Assembly (NCBI RefSeq): GCF_000801105.2
Contig: NC_079516.1
Coordinates: 50,947,265 to 51,011,264, forward strand
DNA length: 64,000 nucleotides
Direction: 5' to 3'
Origin: Raphanus sativus
Taxonomy: Eukaryota > Streptophyta > Magnoliopsida > Brassicales > Brassicaceae
The position numbers and the translations under genes are program-made. How positions within the stretch are numbered: the first letter of the stretch is position 1; each line of letters opens with the position of its first letter. The notes beneath the pieces were generated by a model. That model searched no databases. It saw nothing but the letters and a program-made list of their open reading frames with translations, and was not told the origin of the DNA. Of the stretch, positions 9,935 through 22,124 are shown one piece after another.

Positions 9935-11584
9935 ATGACTAGAGACAATGATAAACCTAAGGTTGATGATGAATCTTCATCAAAGTCTGGTGACTCTCTT
10001 CTTGGTCGTGGTGATCAAGAGGGTATTGGTTCTGTCTCTTCCACGAGGGGTTCAAAGTACTTTGAAGAGGGTTCATCTTCTTCTTCTTCCCACAATCACA
10101 TGAACAACCTCGAGGAACACCAGAGACTAATGATGCTTCGCATCAACCAAGGCATGCGTCATCTCCAACATACCGATGATCCCAACAGCACTAAGAAGGC
10201 TCCGGTTTATCCGCCTGGTTCACGGTTTCTTCCAACCGATTTGGGGTGTGTAAGGGTTCATCTTAGGAACAAGGTGGACAAGAAAAAGAGCGGTTTCATA
10301 ACCACTTTGGACGTGTACAAAGACGACCCGTGGCTTCTTGATCACGTGGAAAACGATCTGTTCCCAAGAGGGGAATGGTACTACTTCACTCCTAGGAACA
10401 AAAGAGGTGCGAGTTCATGTAGCAGGACAGTTCGGGGAAGAGGAGGTGGCGGCACATGGAAAACCATATCTGTGAAAGAGGCTATCAAGGACAAAGACAA
10501 GAAGGTGGAAGGTTACATCCAGAGTCTTGTCTATAACAAGACTAATGTCAACGGAGAAATAAAGCCTACTGGCTGGACCATGAAAGAGTATTGCCTTCAT
10601 GAGAAAAATGAAGACGATCTGGTCTTGTGTCATCTCAAAGGAGATTTAAAGAAGAAAGGGTTCGCTGAGGAGGTGAAGAAGGACAACATCTTATCGAACC
10701 AAGTGCAAGATCATGAACAAGAAGAAGCTGGTGCTAATCGAGTTGAGATGAGGACGTTACAGGAAGATCATGGTGACGCCACTCAGCAGCAGCAGCAACA
10801 ACAACAACAACAAGAGCAAGATGCACCGGTTCGTCGTTCTCTTGAAGGTCAAGGTTTAGGATTGGAGACGATGATGACAACGCATAACAACTTGATGACC
10901 ATGGTACATGAAGAAGATCATGGTGATGCCACTCAGGAGCAGCAGCAGCAACAAGAGCAAGGTGCAGCGGCTCTAGGTCTTCCTTCTCATGAGGGTGAAG
11001 ATATATGGTCTGAGACGAACAACTTGATGACGATGCAACATGATGAAGATCATGGTGACGACATCACTGAGCTGGAGCAACAACGACTAGACCAAGATTA
11101 TCCGCTTCCAGATATGCCTCATTATGAAGGTCAATATTCAGGATTTGAGACGATGAGGCAGATGCAGAACGACTTCAGGACGATGCTACAGATAAATCAC
11201 GGTGACTCCTCCACTCAGCAGCAACAAGAGCAAGATGCAATGGCTCTAGATATTACTCCTCTTCATGAAAATCATGAACTAGGGTTTGAGACTATGACGA
11301 CAACGCACAACAACTTGACGACGGTGCAACATGAGGAAGATCATGGTGACGCCACTCAGAAGCAGCAGCAGCAAGAGCAAGATGCACCGGTTCCAGCTCT
11401 TCATCATACTCACGAGGGTCAAGATTTATGGTTTGAGACGATGATGCCGACGTTGGACGAAGACCGACAAAATGATTTTGATGGTTCAGATTTTTTTATT
11501 GACGTCGATGAAGTCATTAAAGATAATGCCAATGAAGCACATTTACAACAACCAGACGTTTCTCAAGCTCGAGATATGCAGTAG
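9935..11584 (+). CDS. Divergent NAC-domain transcription factor with glutamine-rich C-terminal repeats
   Basis: A single-exon frame of 549 residues. Residues from about 90 to 243 form a divergent NAC DNA-binding domain. PPGSRFLPTDLG stands for subdomain A (normally LPPGFRFHPTDEEL), DPWLLDHV and GEWYYFTPRNKR for C, GGGTWKTISV for D, and KPTGWTMKEYCLHE for the TxWxMHEYRL block. The N-terminus (1-85) is Ser/Glu-rich. The C-terminal half holds about five diverged repeats of roughly 50 residues, each with a core like EDHGDATQ, a glutamine run and a LGFETM-type segment. This is a plausible activation region, but that is inferred. It resembles the fast-evolving Arabidopsis NAC cluster at At1g60xxx and is not a classical NAM/CUC member. 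There is no counterpart at this position in Arabidopsis. A truncated second copy lies at 29.0-29.8 kb. An 883-bp transposon sits 145 bp upstream of the ATG. Confidence 0.88.
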   Translation: MTRDNDKPKVDDESSSKSGDSLLGRGDQEGIGSVSSTRGSKYFEEGSSSSSSHNHMNNLEEHQRLMMLRINQGMRHLQHTDDPNSTKKAPVYPPGSRFLPTDLGCVRVHLRNKVDKKKSGFITTLDVYKDDPWLLDHVENDLFPRGEWYYFTPRNKRGASSCSRTVRGRGGGGTWKTISVKEAIKDKDKKVEGYIQSLVYNKTNVNGEIKPTGWTMKEYCLHEKNEDDLVLCHLKGDLKKKGFAEEVKKDNILSNQVQDHEQEEAGANRVEMRTLQEDHGDATQQQQQQQQQQEQDAPVRRSLEGQGLGLETMMTTHNNLMTMVHEEDHGDATQEQQQQQEQGAAALGLPSHEGEDIWSETNNLMTMQHDEDHGDDITELEQQRLDQDYPLPDMPHYEGQYSGFETMRQMQNDFRTMLQINHGDSSTQQQQEQDAMALDITPLHENHELGFETMTTTHNNLTTVQHEEDHGDATQKQQQQEQDAPVPALHHTHEGQDLWFETMMPTLDEDRQNDFDGSDFFIDVDEVIKDNANEAHLQQPDVSQARDMQ

Positions 11585-13963
11585 GAGGATCTGCGCAGAT
11601 TAAGTCATGTTTGCTTTAGTTTGTCGATAGAGTTTACAGTTTTTTACCTGCTTGCATGCACTCGTACCTTCTCTTTTAGTTTGATTGAATTTCGTTATCT
11701 TTGAATTATACTACTCTCTTTATTTACCTTGCAGTCCTTCACTCAGTTTAATGATCCTATGTTTGGATTCCGTAATATAGGATACAATGCTTATAGAAGT
11801 TGTTGTTACTAGCTCACGTGTTACTTCATTTGTTGATCTGGTTAGATAGTGCAACCTGAATACTTCTTTTCTTGGTGGGAATACGAATATAGTTTGAAGT
11901 AATAATATAGTTACTTTGACTTGCACAAATCATAATGGAACCTCGCCGATAAATTCTATATGTGGGTTTTGATTATCTCAAGATTCCTGTTTTTTTTTAA
12001 TACTGGGTAAATCATAAATTACATCAATCTTATAATCTGTAATTCTACTACTTGCAGTTGTATAAAATAAGACTTTATGGCTCATTCAAGAAGTAGGGTT
12101 ATTGTAAAGAAAATAAGTTATATAACAAATAGTATTATCGAGTTTTTTTTGTGTGGTCAAAGTATTATCGAGTTTAAAGATGATAGTAATAATCTGACCC
12201 TCCCTCCTCCTTTACTCCAACACCTCTCCTACAGTGACACCACCTCTCTATGCCTAGCGAATTTTGGATCTGATGAGTGAAATATGCCAATGATAAGGCA
12301 ACGTATATAAAGAAGATGAGTTGAAGTTCATACTTGGTGGTACTGTGAGAAAGAAGTTGTTCTTGGTTTATAACAATGGACAGTGTGAGTGTGTACAGTC
12401 AGTCTAGTCAAGTATCTTATTATCATATATAAATATTAAAAGTCTGAGTTTGTTATTTGACTGGAATGGATGTGTACTGAATATTAATTTGATTTCTTGT
12501 TTTGATATTAATTTGCTACCTGCTTAGACTAATTGTATTAACGACATTAACATTTCAAGTACTTTTCCTTTTAGCCGTTTGTTTTGGTAGGAAACATCTA
12601 AAGGCTATTAATTTGGTAATCTGTCAATTTTTCAGGCTAATTCAGAAGGTAGACAGTTCTGTAAAACTCTTAAACAACTACAATGTTTGTTTTAGAAAAG
12701 AAATAATAGTTTACTCACAATTATGAAAAGGCTATATATACTCGTTTATTATGGACATATATTCTTTTAAATAGCCTACGTACACTCATCATTATGTCTT
12801 ACCAGTTACCAACATGCATTCATATGGGTTTTGAGTAATCAAAATTTTGAAACTCTATCCTTAATCTACAATATTTTTTTCTTTGTAATATATAAATTTC
12901 TCGTAAACAAAACTAATCATAATTAAAAAACACTCAGTAGTCTTGTAGATCCGACCCGATCCTCTCAACAAAAGTATTATTCTCTGTCTATATTTAAGCA
13001 AATACTATTCGTTCCTAAAAAATGGTTATTCTGGAAAAAATTGTTTTTAAAAGATAGTTGTTTTATGTTTTCTATGAAAAGTTGCAAAATTTAAGAAAAT
13101 TAATTGGTTTTGTTGGATTACTATTAGCCAAAAATTATTGAAAATTAAAAACTACAGAAAACAATAAAGTTTATTATAGTGATTTAGTGCGTCTTTTTAA
13201 TATGCGTAAAAACACTAAAAAGTCTATCTTTTAAAAACAGAAAGAATATTGTGCAGTGAAAATATGTATTAAAACTATAAGTTTGTTTTGTACTCTCTTT
13301 CCTCTGTATTACAATAATTAGATTTTAAAGTTTTTGCACATGAATTAAATGAATTAAATGATTATAGATTTTTATTTAATTTTTCTAGCTTGTCTATAAA
13401 TATTAATAATCATGGATGACTCAACCAATAAAATTTTATATTGCGGAACACAAATAGTCAAAAACTTAAATTGAAAAAAAAATTCTTAAAAATCACTTAA
13501 AGAAGGAAATATTAAATATAGAAGATTTCTAAAACACAAGGACGTTTAGATTAGTACTTTTTTGTTCCATTTTAAGTGATGTTCTCACTAATCTAGATAG
13601 AATTTAATATGATTTGAATTTTATGACCAATTATAAAATACTGTACTTTTTTATTATTGGTTAAACTAGTTTTATTTAATGTATTTTTATGTTACCAAGA
13701 TAAACTACATAAAAATATGTGTTTTTTTAATCTATGTGTAATAACCTAAAACATCACATAAAATGGGACAGAGGGAGTATAACTTTATGTATTAAAGAAA
13801 AGTTAATGGTAATATGCTAATTAAGGCTACAATACGTATTTATGCAAATACTAAATTACATAATCCGTGTTTGATTAAGAATCCACACACCGTAGAGATA
13901 TCTATTCTGTCTTCTTCTTTCTGTTTTACGCGTTTACTATATTTCTCTCTCTCGTTCTTTTTA
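11585..13963. other. NAC 3' flank and transposon-rich intergenic DNA
   Basis: The NAC 3' UTR is expected in the first few hundred bases. The rest is AT-rich with no supported gene. A Stowaway-like MITE lies at 13557-13777, just before the Helitron boundary. Open frames at 12077, 12502 and 13814 show no domain. Confidence 0.55.
13557..13777. mobile_element. Stowaway-like MITE
   Basis: The ends are inverted repeats: left cttttttgttccattttaag, right reverse complement ctccctctgtcccattttat, both continuing to a gtgatgtt block. TA flanks both sides (13555-13556 and 13778-13779), the dinucleotide duplicated by Tc1/mariner elements. 221 bp, AT-rich and non-coding. Confidence 0.65.
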
Positions 13964-16879
13964 CTAGGTGCGGATCCCCCGCGCAAGCGCGGGGTCGTTG
14001 ATGGAAGTGTTGCGTTAGGTAATGATGGAAGTGAAAATGGTGTCTTTTCTAGTGTTGGTTTGCATGTGAATATCTGTTATATTATACGTATTTGTTGAGG
14101 TAAAGAGCTGTGGTAAAAATGTATATTATTCTTTGATTATGACTAATCTTTTAGCAGGTGAGTAGTCGAAGTTCGGTGTTTTTTTTTCTTATTTTGTATA
14201 TGATCAAAGAATATATATAATCAAACCTTTTGCGAATGTAGAGACACATGTAAAAATCAAAGAAATGTAGAAATCATTTGAAAGTTAGTGTGAGGATTTT
14301 AGCAAAAAAAAAAAAAGTTAAGTGTGAGGATTTGTAGACTTGGACCTGATTTGGCTTGAAATGAATTAAAGTTTTTGACCTAAGGAAAGTTTAGTATTGG
14401 GCTGTTGTCGCTGGGCCTGTAATCTGAATTCATAGGAAAGAGGAGTGAACAGATGTAGAAGTTGCTGCCTTGTGAAGCTCGGAGAATCCCTGGTATTGCT
14501 TGGGGGTGCTAGTGTGCGATTGTCTTTTGTTTAAAGGGAGTTATAGCTAAATTAAGTTCATGGGTAGCTGTATATGTGAGAGTTGGTATCTTACTCTGTT
14601 TTGGAGAAGGTTTAAACAGTGAAATTTACAATTGATTAATTTACTTTTCCTTCCAGAGAGATATAGTTTTGAGTTGTGAGAATGTTGGAGTTGATGATGA
14701 TAATAACTGTTGATATTTGAAGGATTGGATGTTATTTTCAGTGATATTGTGTGATGCTCTTTTTCTGTAATTTGTTGGTGTTTGTTTGATAATTTTTTAA
14801 TACACTTTTAATTTATCTCTGTATATGAAATTCAGGTGGAGATATGTTTGGAATCATATATATTTTCCTGTTCTCGTAGAAAGATTTTTTAAAACTTTAA
14901 AACAAAACCCATTAACTAAATATAGCATATCAATAATAAAGCTTTGTTATGAAACAACTAATGGAAATGTTGTCTTTATTTTTGCATACTCCTCATTAGT
15001 TTAATCATTAGAATGAGGTGGGAGGCGTCCAGCTTCAATGTCATCTCCTAGATTTGTGTTTTGAATGGGCTCGCTTGTCTGAATACATGTAAAATGTTAA
15101 TCTTTTGCAACTCCCAAACTGCAATGAGGCAGGTTGTTTGAATTTTCTCGTTAATTAAATCATGTGATCGGATGTTAAAAGCGTTTGTGTTGTTACCTTT
15201 TTATGAATTCTTCAATGGGGTAATGTTTGCATCGAAGTAATAGTTGGTGGCTGCCGTCGAGCCTCGACGAACGTAGCCTGAAATCAGGCCAATGTGAACA
15301 ATTTGATTATATTAGTGTAATTTAAAGAACATGAACTCATGCGGGAGGCTCAAATTATGAACAATTTATATATTTTTAAGACTGCAAAGAGAGATGACTT
15401 GACCTCCAAGCAGCTGTGGTTTGGTTGTGGTGACCAGCATTACAGAGTGTCTGTTACCTGGGAGTTCAAGATAGACCTAAACATAGATGCAGCGTTCCCG
15501 TCAAATTCAAGAAGGCCGCCACACCACTGCGATTAAAAAATCTTATAAGGTGGGCTGAAATGCATGGCTGGGAAATATTTGTTTTCTGTTGTTTCTTTAC
15601 CGATCAATTAGGAGACGGATCAGAATAAGGGACCTGACTGCAGGGTTGGTGAGTTATCTAACCCATGCAAATATCATATTTGTCCAACAGCATCAGGATA
15701 TTTAAAAATAAACCCTGAACTTAAATATGATGTAAATGAACTGCAGAGGTGTATATTCTAAATCTGTGTTAGCAAGTGCAAGTAGGTGGTCCAACTTCCG
15801 GACCTTGAACTTGTGGAGGTTGATTACAGAAGGAGCCTTCTGTAATTCATCAATAGTTGTACCTGGGATAATACGTATGACGAATGGATGGTTCGTAATC
15901 TTGTACATGTTAGTGCACCTTGCGACCTGAAAACGACCCAATCTTACTATGGCACCTGTTCTTAAAAATGCACGGAAGTGATTGGCACGAGAAGCTGGGA
16001 CGAAGCCATGGATGAGTGCATTCTGAAAGTAGAAGCAGAAAACATGAAAAAATGAGGATTCGTATAATCGAATCAAAACAATTTTAATAGATAAAGGTTA
16101 TTGATTGAATATGGGTTTACCTTTTCACCGAGTAAGAAGAGTGTGATAACCATGAAATCATCCTTTTGGTTGATGTTGTGGAATCCCAGAGGTGGAGAAG
16201 GCAACCAACAATAAACTGAGGATATCAACCGAGTAAGAAAGAGTCGAATGTTGACTGGCGGTCGTTGTTTTGATCTAACAGAGAAGCAAAGAGAGACATA
16301 ATCAATGAGATTGTATAAGTTACGCTTTTGAGAGAAATCGATAAGTTTTTTATTTGTAATAATTTCTCCTATATGATGAGATTATTGGGTGGTGTTATGA
16401 ATGGGAATCATTATGATGGTTTGAGTAAATATGGGTATCTGTAGAGGCTGAAGGGGAGTAATTGATTTGGTAAATCGAAAAGGTTTCGTAGAAGTGAAAC
16501 TGTATAGCTTCCTTTGGAGAAGAAGATTACAAACAGAGAAAGCGTTTATTGAAACGACAAAGGAGAAAGATGAATTTTCTTTATTTGTCTAAAGTGATGC
16601 AGAAAACCCTAGATTTACTTCAAACGACGACGTCTCACCACATGGGATTCAAATAGAAAACATACAGGAAAAAATATTATGACTCCTTCAATTCGACCCT
16701 CAAAGCCCATCTCTACACACGGCACTCAGTAAAACACAGCCTATACGTGACGCAGCCCATACACGATTTACAAAAACCAGATGAAAAGCCCATTTCGTTG
16801 AGAAAAAATAATGTGGGACCCACCAAAACTGCTGACGTGTCGCCTCAGGAGTGAAGACACTGTCCCATTATATTATAGA
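13964..16879 (-). mobile_element. Helitron (about 2.9 kb, non-autonomous), oriented on the minus strand
   Basis: Read on -, the element begins TCTATAATATAATGGG at 16879 (5' TC) and ends CTAG at 13964. The end is preceded by a GC-rich hairpin (arms ccccgcgc and gcgcgggg, two-base loop, 13977-13994) about 10 bases upstream. The host bases are A before the 5' end and T after the 3' end, as expected for rolling-circle insertion between A and T without duplication. No Rep/helicase frame is visible, so it depends on an autonomous relative. It carries an RPA-like OB-fold fragment (about 15.7-16.2 kb). The remaining interior has no recognised gene. Confidence 0.85.
15714..16190 (-). pseudogene. Replication protein A-like OB-fold fragment carried by the Helitron
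   Basis: On -, an exon ending near 16131 (MVITLFLLGEK, then a GT donor) is followed, after an acceptor at 16023-16024, by an exon reading NALIHGFVPASRANHF, then LGRFQVARCTNMYKI and VIRIIPGTTIDEL. This is the N-terminal OB-fold of the RPA70-like proteins that plant Helitrons carry. In intact proteins it binds single-stranded DNA. The protein ends soon after TDLEYTPLQ, and the later OB-folds and zinc ribbon are missing. It is therefore a fragment, although the exon itself is open. Its presence supports the Helitron call. Confidence 0.65.
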
Positions 16880-18209
16880 TTACCTTTACTTCCCTTTTTT
16901 TTTTGGAATTTTGTGAGGGTAATGTGAACCGATTTTTATTATAAAAAAAAAACAAAACAAAAAGTCAGAATAATTAGTTTTGCCGTGATTATTATATCTT
17001 CGTTAAAGATAGATTTCTACTATTTTCGCACATATTAACTCACTATTAGTTGCACAAAAGAAAAAAAAACTCACTATTATAATGAATCATTTTTAATAAA
17101 TTTTTAATCAATAATAGTTTAATAAATTCAATCAATATAATTTTTTCAAATTTACTGCATAGAAAACATAAAAATCTATATTTATAGTAATATATATTTA
17201 AAAAAATATCTATCTATCTTAGGGAAATAATAATTATTTAACTTGAGCCTACCATTAAATTTCATTGACTTTTTTTATTTTCATTTAATTTTCCCAGCCA
17301 TCGTTTCATTTTCATTCTGCTTTGGTTTTATATCTTCTCTTCCCCTTGTTTAGACGCCAAGCTGCCCCTTTTTCCGCCGGAGTTTCAGTGGGTTTTTTCC
17401 TCTCCTCTTTACTATTGATCTCATCTCTTGAGAAAAAAAAAAAAAACTAATCACCATTGTACACCACCAAACATTTTGGTTGAAATTCTCTGCTTAATTT
17501 CAATTTTCTTTTCCTATTTTTTTTTTATTTGAGGGTGAAACACAAATGTCAATTAAATCACAATCCTAAAACCCTAAATCTGTTTGTTCATCTAAAGTTT
17601 TTTAATTTGTTCATTAATTTTTTAACGTCTATTATTTGCAGGATGAGTTAAAAAGCCAACACGAGTTTTGTCCAAAGGAACGATCTTGACACATGTACTA
17701 AAAGCACAGGTACCTTTTCGTTACTTACAACTCTAAAAGAAAAAAACGAGTTTCTGCATTTCTGCATTTACGAGGTTGATAAAAGGTTTGTTCTTTGAGT
17801 TTATAAAAGATTCAGATTCCTGAAAAACTAGTTTTAAGCTTTGTCGCAATCATTGTGGTGCTACGGAAGCTGGCCAAAGGCAGAATCTTTATGTCAAAGT
17901 TTTAAACTTTTTTTAATGATTATTCATTGTTCCATACTCTGTTTTTAGTTTCTTGATGTGCTTAGAATGTCTTAGTTACTCCCTGGTTTGGCTTTGAATT
18001 GTAATCAAGCATTCATAGGTGGAACTGAGATATCCAATTCAAAGATTTTGTTTTTTTTAGTTCTAATCTTCTCTCTGTGGTCTTAACTGTTTGTGGGATG
18101 TGTTGATATGTCACTTTTCAGACTTGTAAGCTCCCTTGAGAGGCGACTCTTCTTCCTGGCTGATCTTCATCAATCTGAAAGCGAAGTTTGTTTTTGTGTG
18201 TGTTTCAAA
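16880..18209. other. Upstream region and 5' leader of the nucleotidyltransferase gene
   Basis: AT-rich at first, then pyrimidine-rich and leader-like from about 17300. Probable 5' UTR introns end near 17640 (tgcag) and 18121 (ttcag). No separate gene recognised. Confidence 0.5.
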
Positions 18210-20377
18210 ATGGCTGATCTTCAAGAGAGGATGTCACTCTCCTCATCGTCTTTATCCTCCTCATCATCCTCCTCCTCCTCCTCATCATCGTCCTCGTCGT
18301 CTCTGTCACTATCAACAATGCCAATAGACGGAGAGTTCTGGATGCTTGCAGAGGAAAGGGCTCAGGAGATACTAAACGCCATCCAACCTATCTTTGCTTC
18401 AGACAGAAGCAGGAACGAGATCATCAATTATGTCCAGACCCTTATTAAGGATCGTCTTGGTATTGAGGTTGGTTGCTCCAGTCTTGAGACTTGCTTTGTC
18501 TTTCTGTATAACTAGATTTGGAGCCAGGACTAGCTTTAAGCCATACTACACCCACATAACCAAGTTGTAACATTTATCTATAACCAGGTCTTCTTATTTG
18601 GATCGGTGCCACTAAAAACATATCTCCCGGATGGAGATATTGATCTGACAGTCCTAACTCCTCAAGATAAAGAGGAGGACTTGGCTAACACATTGTGCAG
18701 AATGCTCAGATCTGAAAACAGAGAATCTGATTTCCATGTAACTGATGTTCAATACATCCAAGCACAGGTTTTGCTCTTGATTTCTTAAAGTTATGTTTAG
18801 TGCCTTACCTTTAATAAAAAAACTCATCTTCATGCCTTATTATGATGATGATGGTAGGTTAAGGTCATAAAGTGCAGTATCAGGAACATTGCTGTAGACA
18901 TCTCTTTCAATCAAATGGCAGGACTCTGCGCTTTATGTTTTCTAGAGCAGGTAAAACAACTTCATTAGCTCGCTTCTGGCTTAGAAATAGTACTTCTTGG
19001 TGAATCTTTGATATTTTTGGCTTTGTTGCTCGGTTAGGTTGACCAGATTTTTGGGAGAGACCATCTGTTCAAGCGTAGCATCATTTTGATCAAGGCTTGG
19101 TGCTACTACGAGAGCCGTATACTCGGTGCCAACACTGGATTGATTTCGACGTATGCATTGGCTGTACTAGTCTTGCATATCATCAACATCTCTTATTCAT
19201 CACTATCTGGCCCTTTAGCGGTGAGAGTGTGTATAATAAATAACTCTTAGTTTTTTTTTATCTGTGCATTGGTTCTGAGATTTTAATGTCAACAGGTACT
19301 GTTTAAGTTCTTGGATTACTATGCATCGTTTGATTGGGACAGCTACTGTATCACCGTCAATGGTCCAGTACCAATATCTTCTCTACCGGATCTGACTGGT
19401 AAGGATTGCTGAAAATCACACACAAGGACACTTCTCTTCTCTCTCCTCTTTAATTTTGAAACTCTTTCATTTGCTTGCTTTTTCTCCAGAAACTAAGCAT
19501 CATGAAGTTGTCTTGAACGAGAAGTTCTTCAGAGAATGCATTGAGTTATACTCGGTTCCAACTAAACCTGTTGAAGCAAATGGCCATTACTTTCCTGTGA
19601 AGCATTTCAACATAGTGGATCCTTTGAAACACAGTAACAACCTTGGCCGTAGTGTGACACAAGGTAAAACTAACTCTCATTTGAATGATCAAAGATTTTG
19701 TAACGCTGCTAGAGTCCAAAACATAAGCTCTCGTGATTTGGTTTTGTTAGGCAATTTGCAGCGTATAAGACATGCTTTCACTCTAGGAGCTCGTAAGCTC
19801 AAAGATGTGCTCTCGGTACCTGGGGAAACCATGGGCTGGAAACTGGAGAAGTTCTTCAGCAGCTCACTGGAGAGGAACGGTAAGGGACAGAGGCAAGACG
19901 TGGAGGAACCTGTCGTGGCGTTTGGCACTGGGAGATCGGAAGCATCTGATCTCAGAGGAGATTTTGAAGGGAACTCTAAAAGTCTTGTGTATGGGAAATG
20001 GTTCCATGGAGAGGGTCATCAGCATAAGTGGATCCCTCAGGGGCAAGACGCGAGTTCTTGGGACATTGTTCGTTGGTTTGTCACCGGACAGAAGGATGTT
20101 TTCTATAGGAGGAATCTGAATGGTTCATCATCATCATCAGCCTCGTTGCAGAACATGCGGAGATCAAGAGGAACAGGCACTTACATTCCTGAAATGGTAC
20201 CATTCCATTCACTCCTTCACTCGTTTGTTTTATGAGGTTTGTATGATCCGATCCATTGCGTTTTTGGTTCTGCAGAGTCAGCAATCTTATACAGACAGGT
20301 TCAGTAACAAACCGAGCAAAGTGAAGAACTCACTGCCTTCAGCATCTCAGTCTCAACTCGTCAAACAGCGTATTTGA
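18210..20377 (+). CDS. PAP/OAS1-type nucleotidyltransferase family protein (At2g40520-like)
   Basis: Seven exons: 18210-18467, 18588-18767, 18858-18950, 19038-19220, 19296-19398, 19490-20196, 20276-20377. They total 541 residues in one open frame. After a Ser-rich N-terminus, residues about 40-130 hold a polymerase-beta-like nucleotidyltransferase core. Motif FLFGSVPLKTYLPDGDIDL supplies the G-S signature and the two metal-binding aspartates (DGDID); a third carboxylate is likely in VDISFNQ. The PAP/OAS1 substrate-binding domain follows (LFKRSIILIKAWCYYESR, TGLISTYALAVLVLHI). Such proteins add nucleotides to RNA or related substrates; the substrate of this plant clade is not known to me. The C-terminal third is basic and low-complexity. 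The start at MADLQERM follows the Arabidopsis N-terminus; an in-frame ATG at 18093 exists but lies upstream of a plausible leader splice site. Confidence 0.85.
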
Positions 20378-21386
20378 GTTGGTCTCTTAGGTTTGTCTCT
20401 CGCATATTTACAAACAGAAGACAATGAGAGTTTTGTTTGCTATGTTTCTAAATGTGAAAAAAGTTTCAGAGGTTCAAAGCATATGTTTCCTTTTTAGGAC
20501 TTTCCTTTAGGATTTGTAATTCATTATCTTTTGACCGTCTGGAGATTAATGGTTTAGTTTAGTAAATTACAGTAAATCTGATTAGCTCTGAGTAAACAAA
20601 AAAAAATCCCAGAAATTGTGCAAATATATAAATTGTAAGAGATGTCAAAAAGAAAAAATTGTAAGATTGTTATTACATTGCCATGACGCTATCTGACAAG
20701 AAGTCTTTATGTTTGGTCTGATAGAGAGGCTATTCTCACTTGTGTTAGTCGAGAGTTGAGGGTCCACCACCATATGACTCTTCTTTCCATTTTTACTTAG
20801 ATTGCTATGTTCTATGAATGATGACGATATACTTCCAAAGCATTACGTCATCTCTGGCCATCATATTTTTTTTTTTGGAAAGCTGGTTTTCTAATTTTTC
20901 TTTTATAAACCGTATCGGCTGATCCAATCGGTCGAGAGAAATATACTTATGTTACAGAGTGGACTAGTCCGAAAATTTACCACATTGTCTAATTTGAATT
21001 TAGAATATCTTCCGACTAATGATAGAGGGTAAACTGATCATCTATAATTTAAATAAAAGAAATGTAAAATGGTACAAGTTTTTAGGCAGTGTTTTGGGTT
21101 TAAAATAGAAACGATAAAATATCTACAACTTATTGTAACTTTGTAAGTATATCATCTCCTCTATGGTAGAGCGATTCTTTTATTTTTCTCTTGAGCAACT
21201 GATAGAGCGATTCTTTATGCAAGATGTGCTTATGATTTGTATAGTTACATCAATAGTTTGAAAGATCGATGTTAATTATGTTAACTATTAAGTTGGATCA
21301 TATGAGTGATCTTAGCAAGTTTACTGTAATTAGTGTAGTGTTATTACGAAGATGGTGACACATAACTAGGCAAATCTTATTTGTTA

Positions 21387-21623
21387 GAATATCTCCGGTG
21401 TAAACTCTATATTTTACTTCAAAATGAAGTAACAATGGATATTGAATAAAAATGCTTCCATCCTACTTTATTTTTACTCTATAATAGAATTATGAATAAA
21501 TAAAAAATAGATTACTCTATTTATGGAGTAAATTTCATTATGGAATTAGATTGGAGTATTTTTTACTTTATAATCACTTTTACTCCATTTTGAAAGAAAA
21601 AATGGAGTTGAGTTGGAGATAGC
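21387..21623. mobile_element. Tourist/Harbinger-type MITE with TTA duplication
   Basis: A 237-bp element with ends gaatatctccgg and ggagatagc (inverted repeats around tatctcc). It is flanked on both sides by tta (21384-21386, 21624-21626), the 3-bp duplication of PIF/Harbinger elements. Its subterminal regions repeat tttactcc / ggagtaaa words. Non-coding. Confidence 0.7.
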
Positions 21624-21875
21624 TTAAAATAAATGTAAGTTAATATAGTATTTCTCACATTTAGCCCATCACAAGAACGGATCCCAATGTTATTGTTGCA
21701 TACGTGTGTCTATTCTCTATCGGTTACAAACTAACAATTTTATATAACTTGTAGTGCATTTGTAAGCGAGACATGATCATTAGAAGGTAAGAAAACGCAA
21801 TTACTTACTTCCTCTGTGCTGTAATATTATGTCGTTAGATATTATGGACACCTCTGATTACATACTAACCATATA

Positions 21876-22124
21876 CTCCCTCCGTTTCAATATAGTTGAT
21901 GTTTTAGAAAGATAATTTTGTTTCAAATTAGATGAAGTTTTGAGATTTTAAAGTTAACTTTAATTTTATTGGAGACTGTTCAACCAATTAGATTTCACTG
22001 TCTTTTTTATTATTGGTTAATTGATTCTAAAATAATTTTTTTTAAATAATATTTTTAAAAAAATCTAATTTTCTTAATCTTTGTGCACTAAGGCAAAACA
22101 TCAAGTATTATGAAATAGAGGGAG
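21876..22124. mobile_element. Stowaway MITE
   Basis: The left end ctccctccgtttcaatatag and the reverse complement of the right end (ctccctctatttcataata) are inverted repeats that continue to a gatgtttt block. The element is flanked by TA (21874-21875 and 22125-22126). 249 bp, AT-rich, non-coding. Typical Tc1/mariner-derived plant MITE. Confidence 0.8.

Noticed and set aside
13007..13250. Another Stowaway-like element
   Set aside because: Weak complementarity between cgttcctaaaaaatgg and the presumed right end; no clear TA flanks, so not listed.
15339..15536. 65-codon open frame inside the Helitron
   Set aside because: No recognisable domain; opposite strand to the RPA-like fragment, likely fortuitous.
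18093..18209. N-terminal extension of the nucleotidyltransferase from an upstream ATG
   Set aside because: In frame, but it precedes a plausible leader acceptor and does not resemble the known N-terminus MADLQ-type start.
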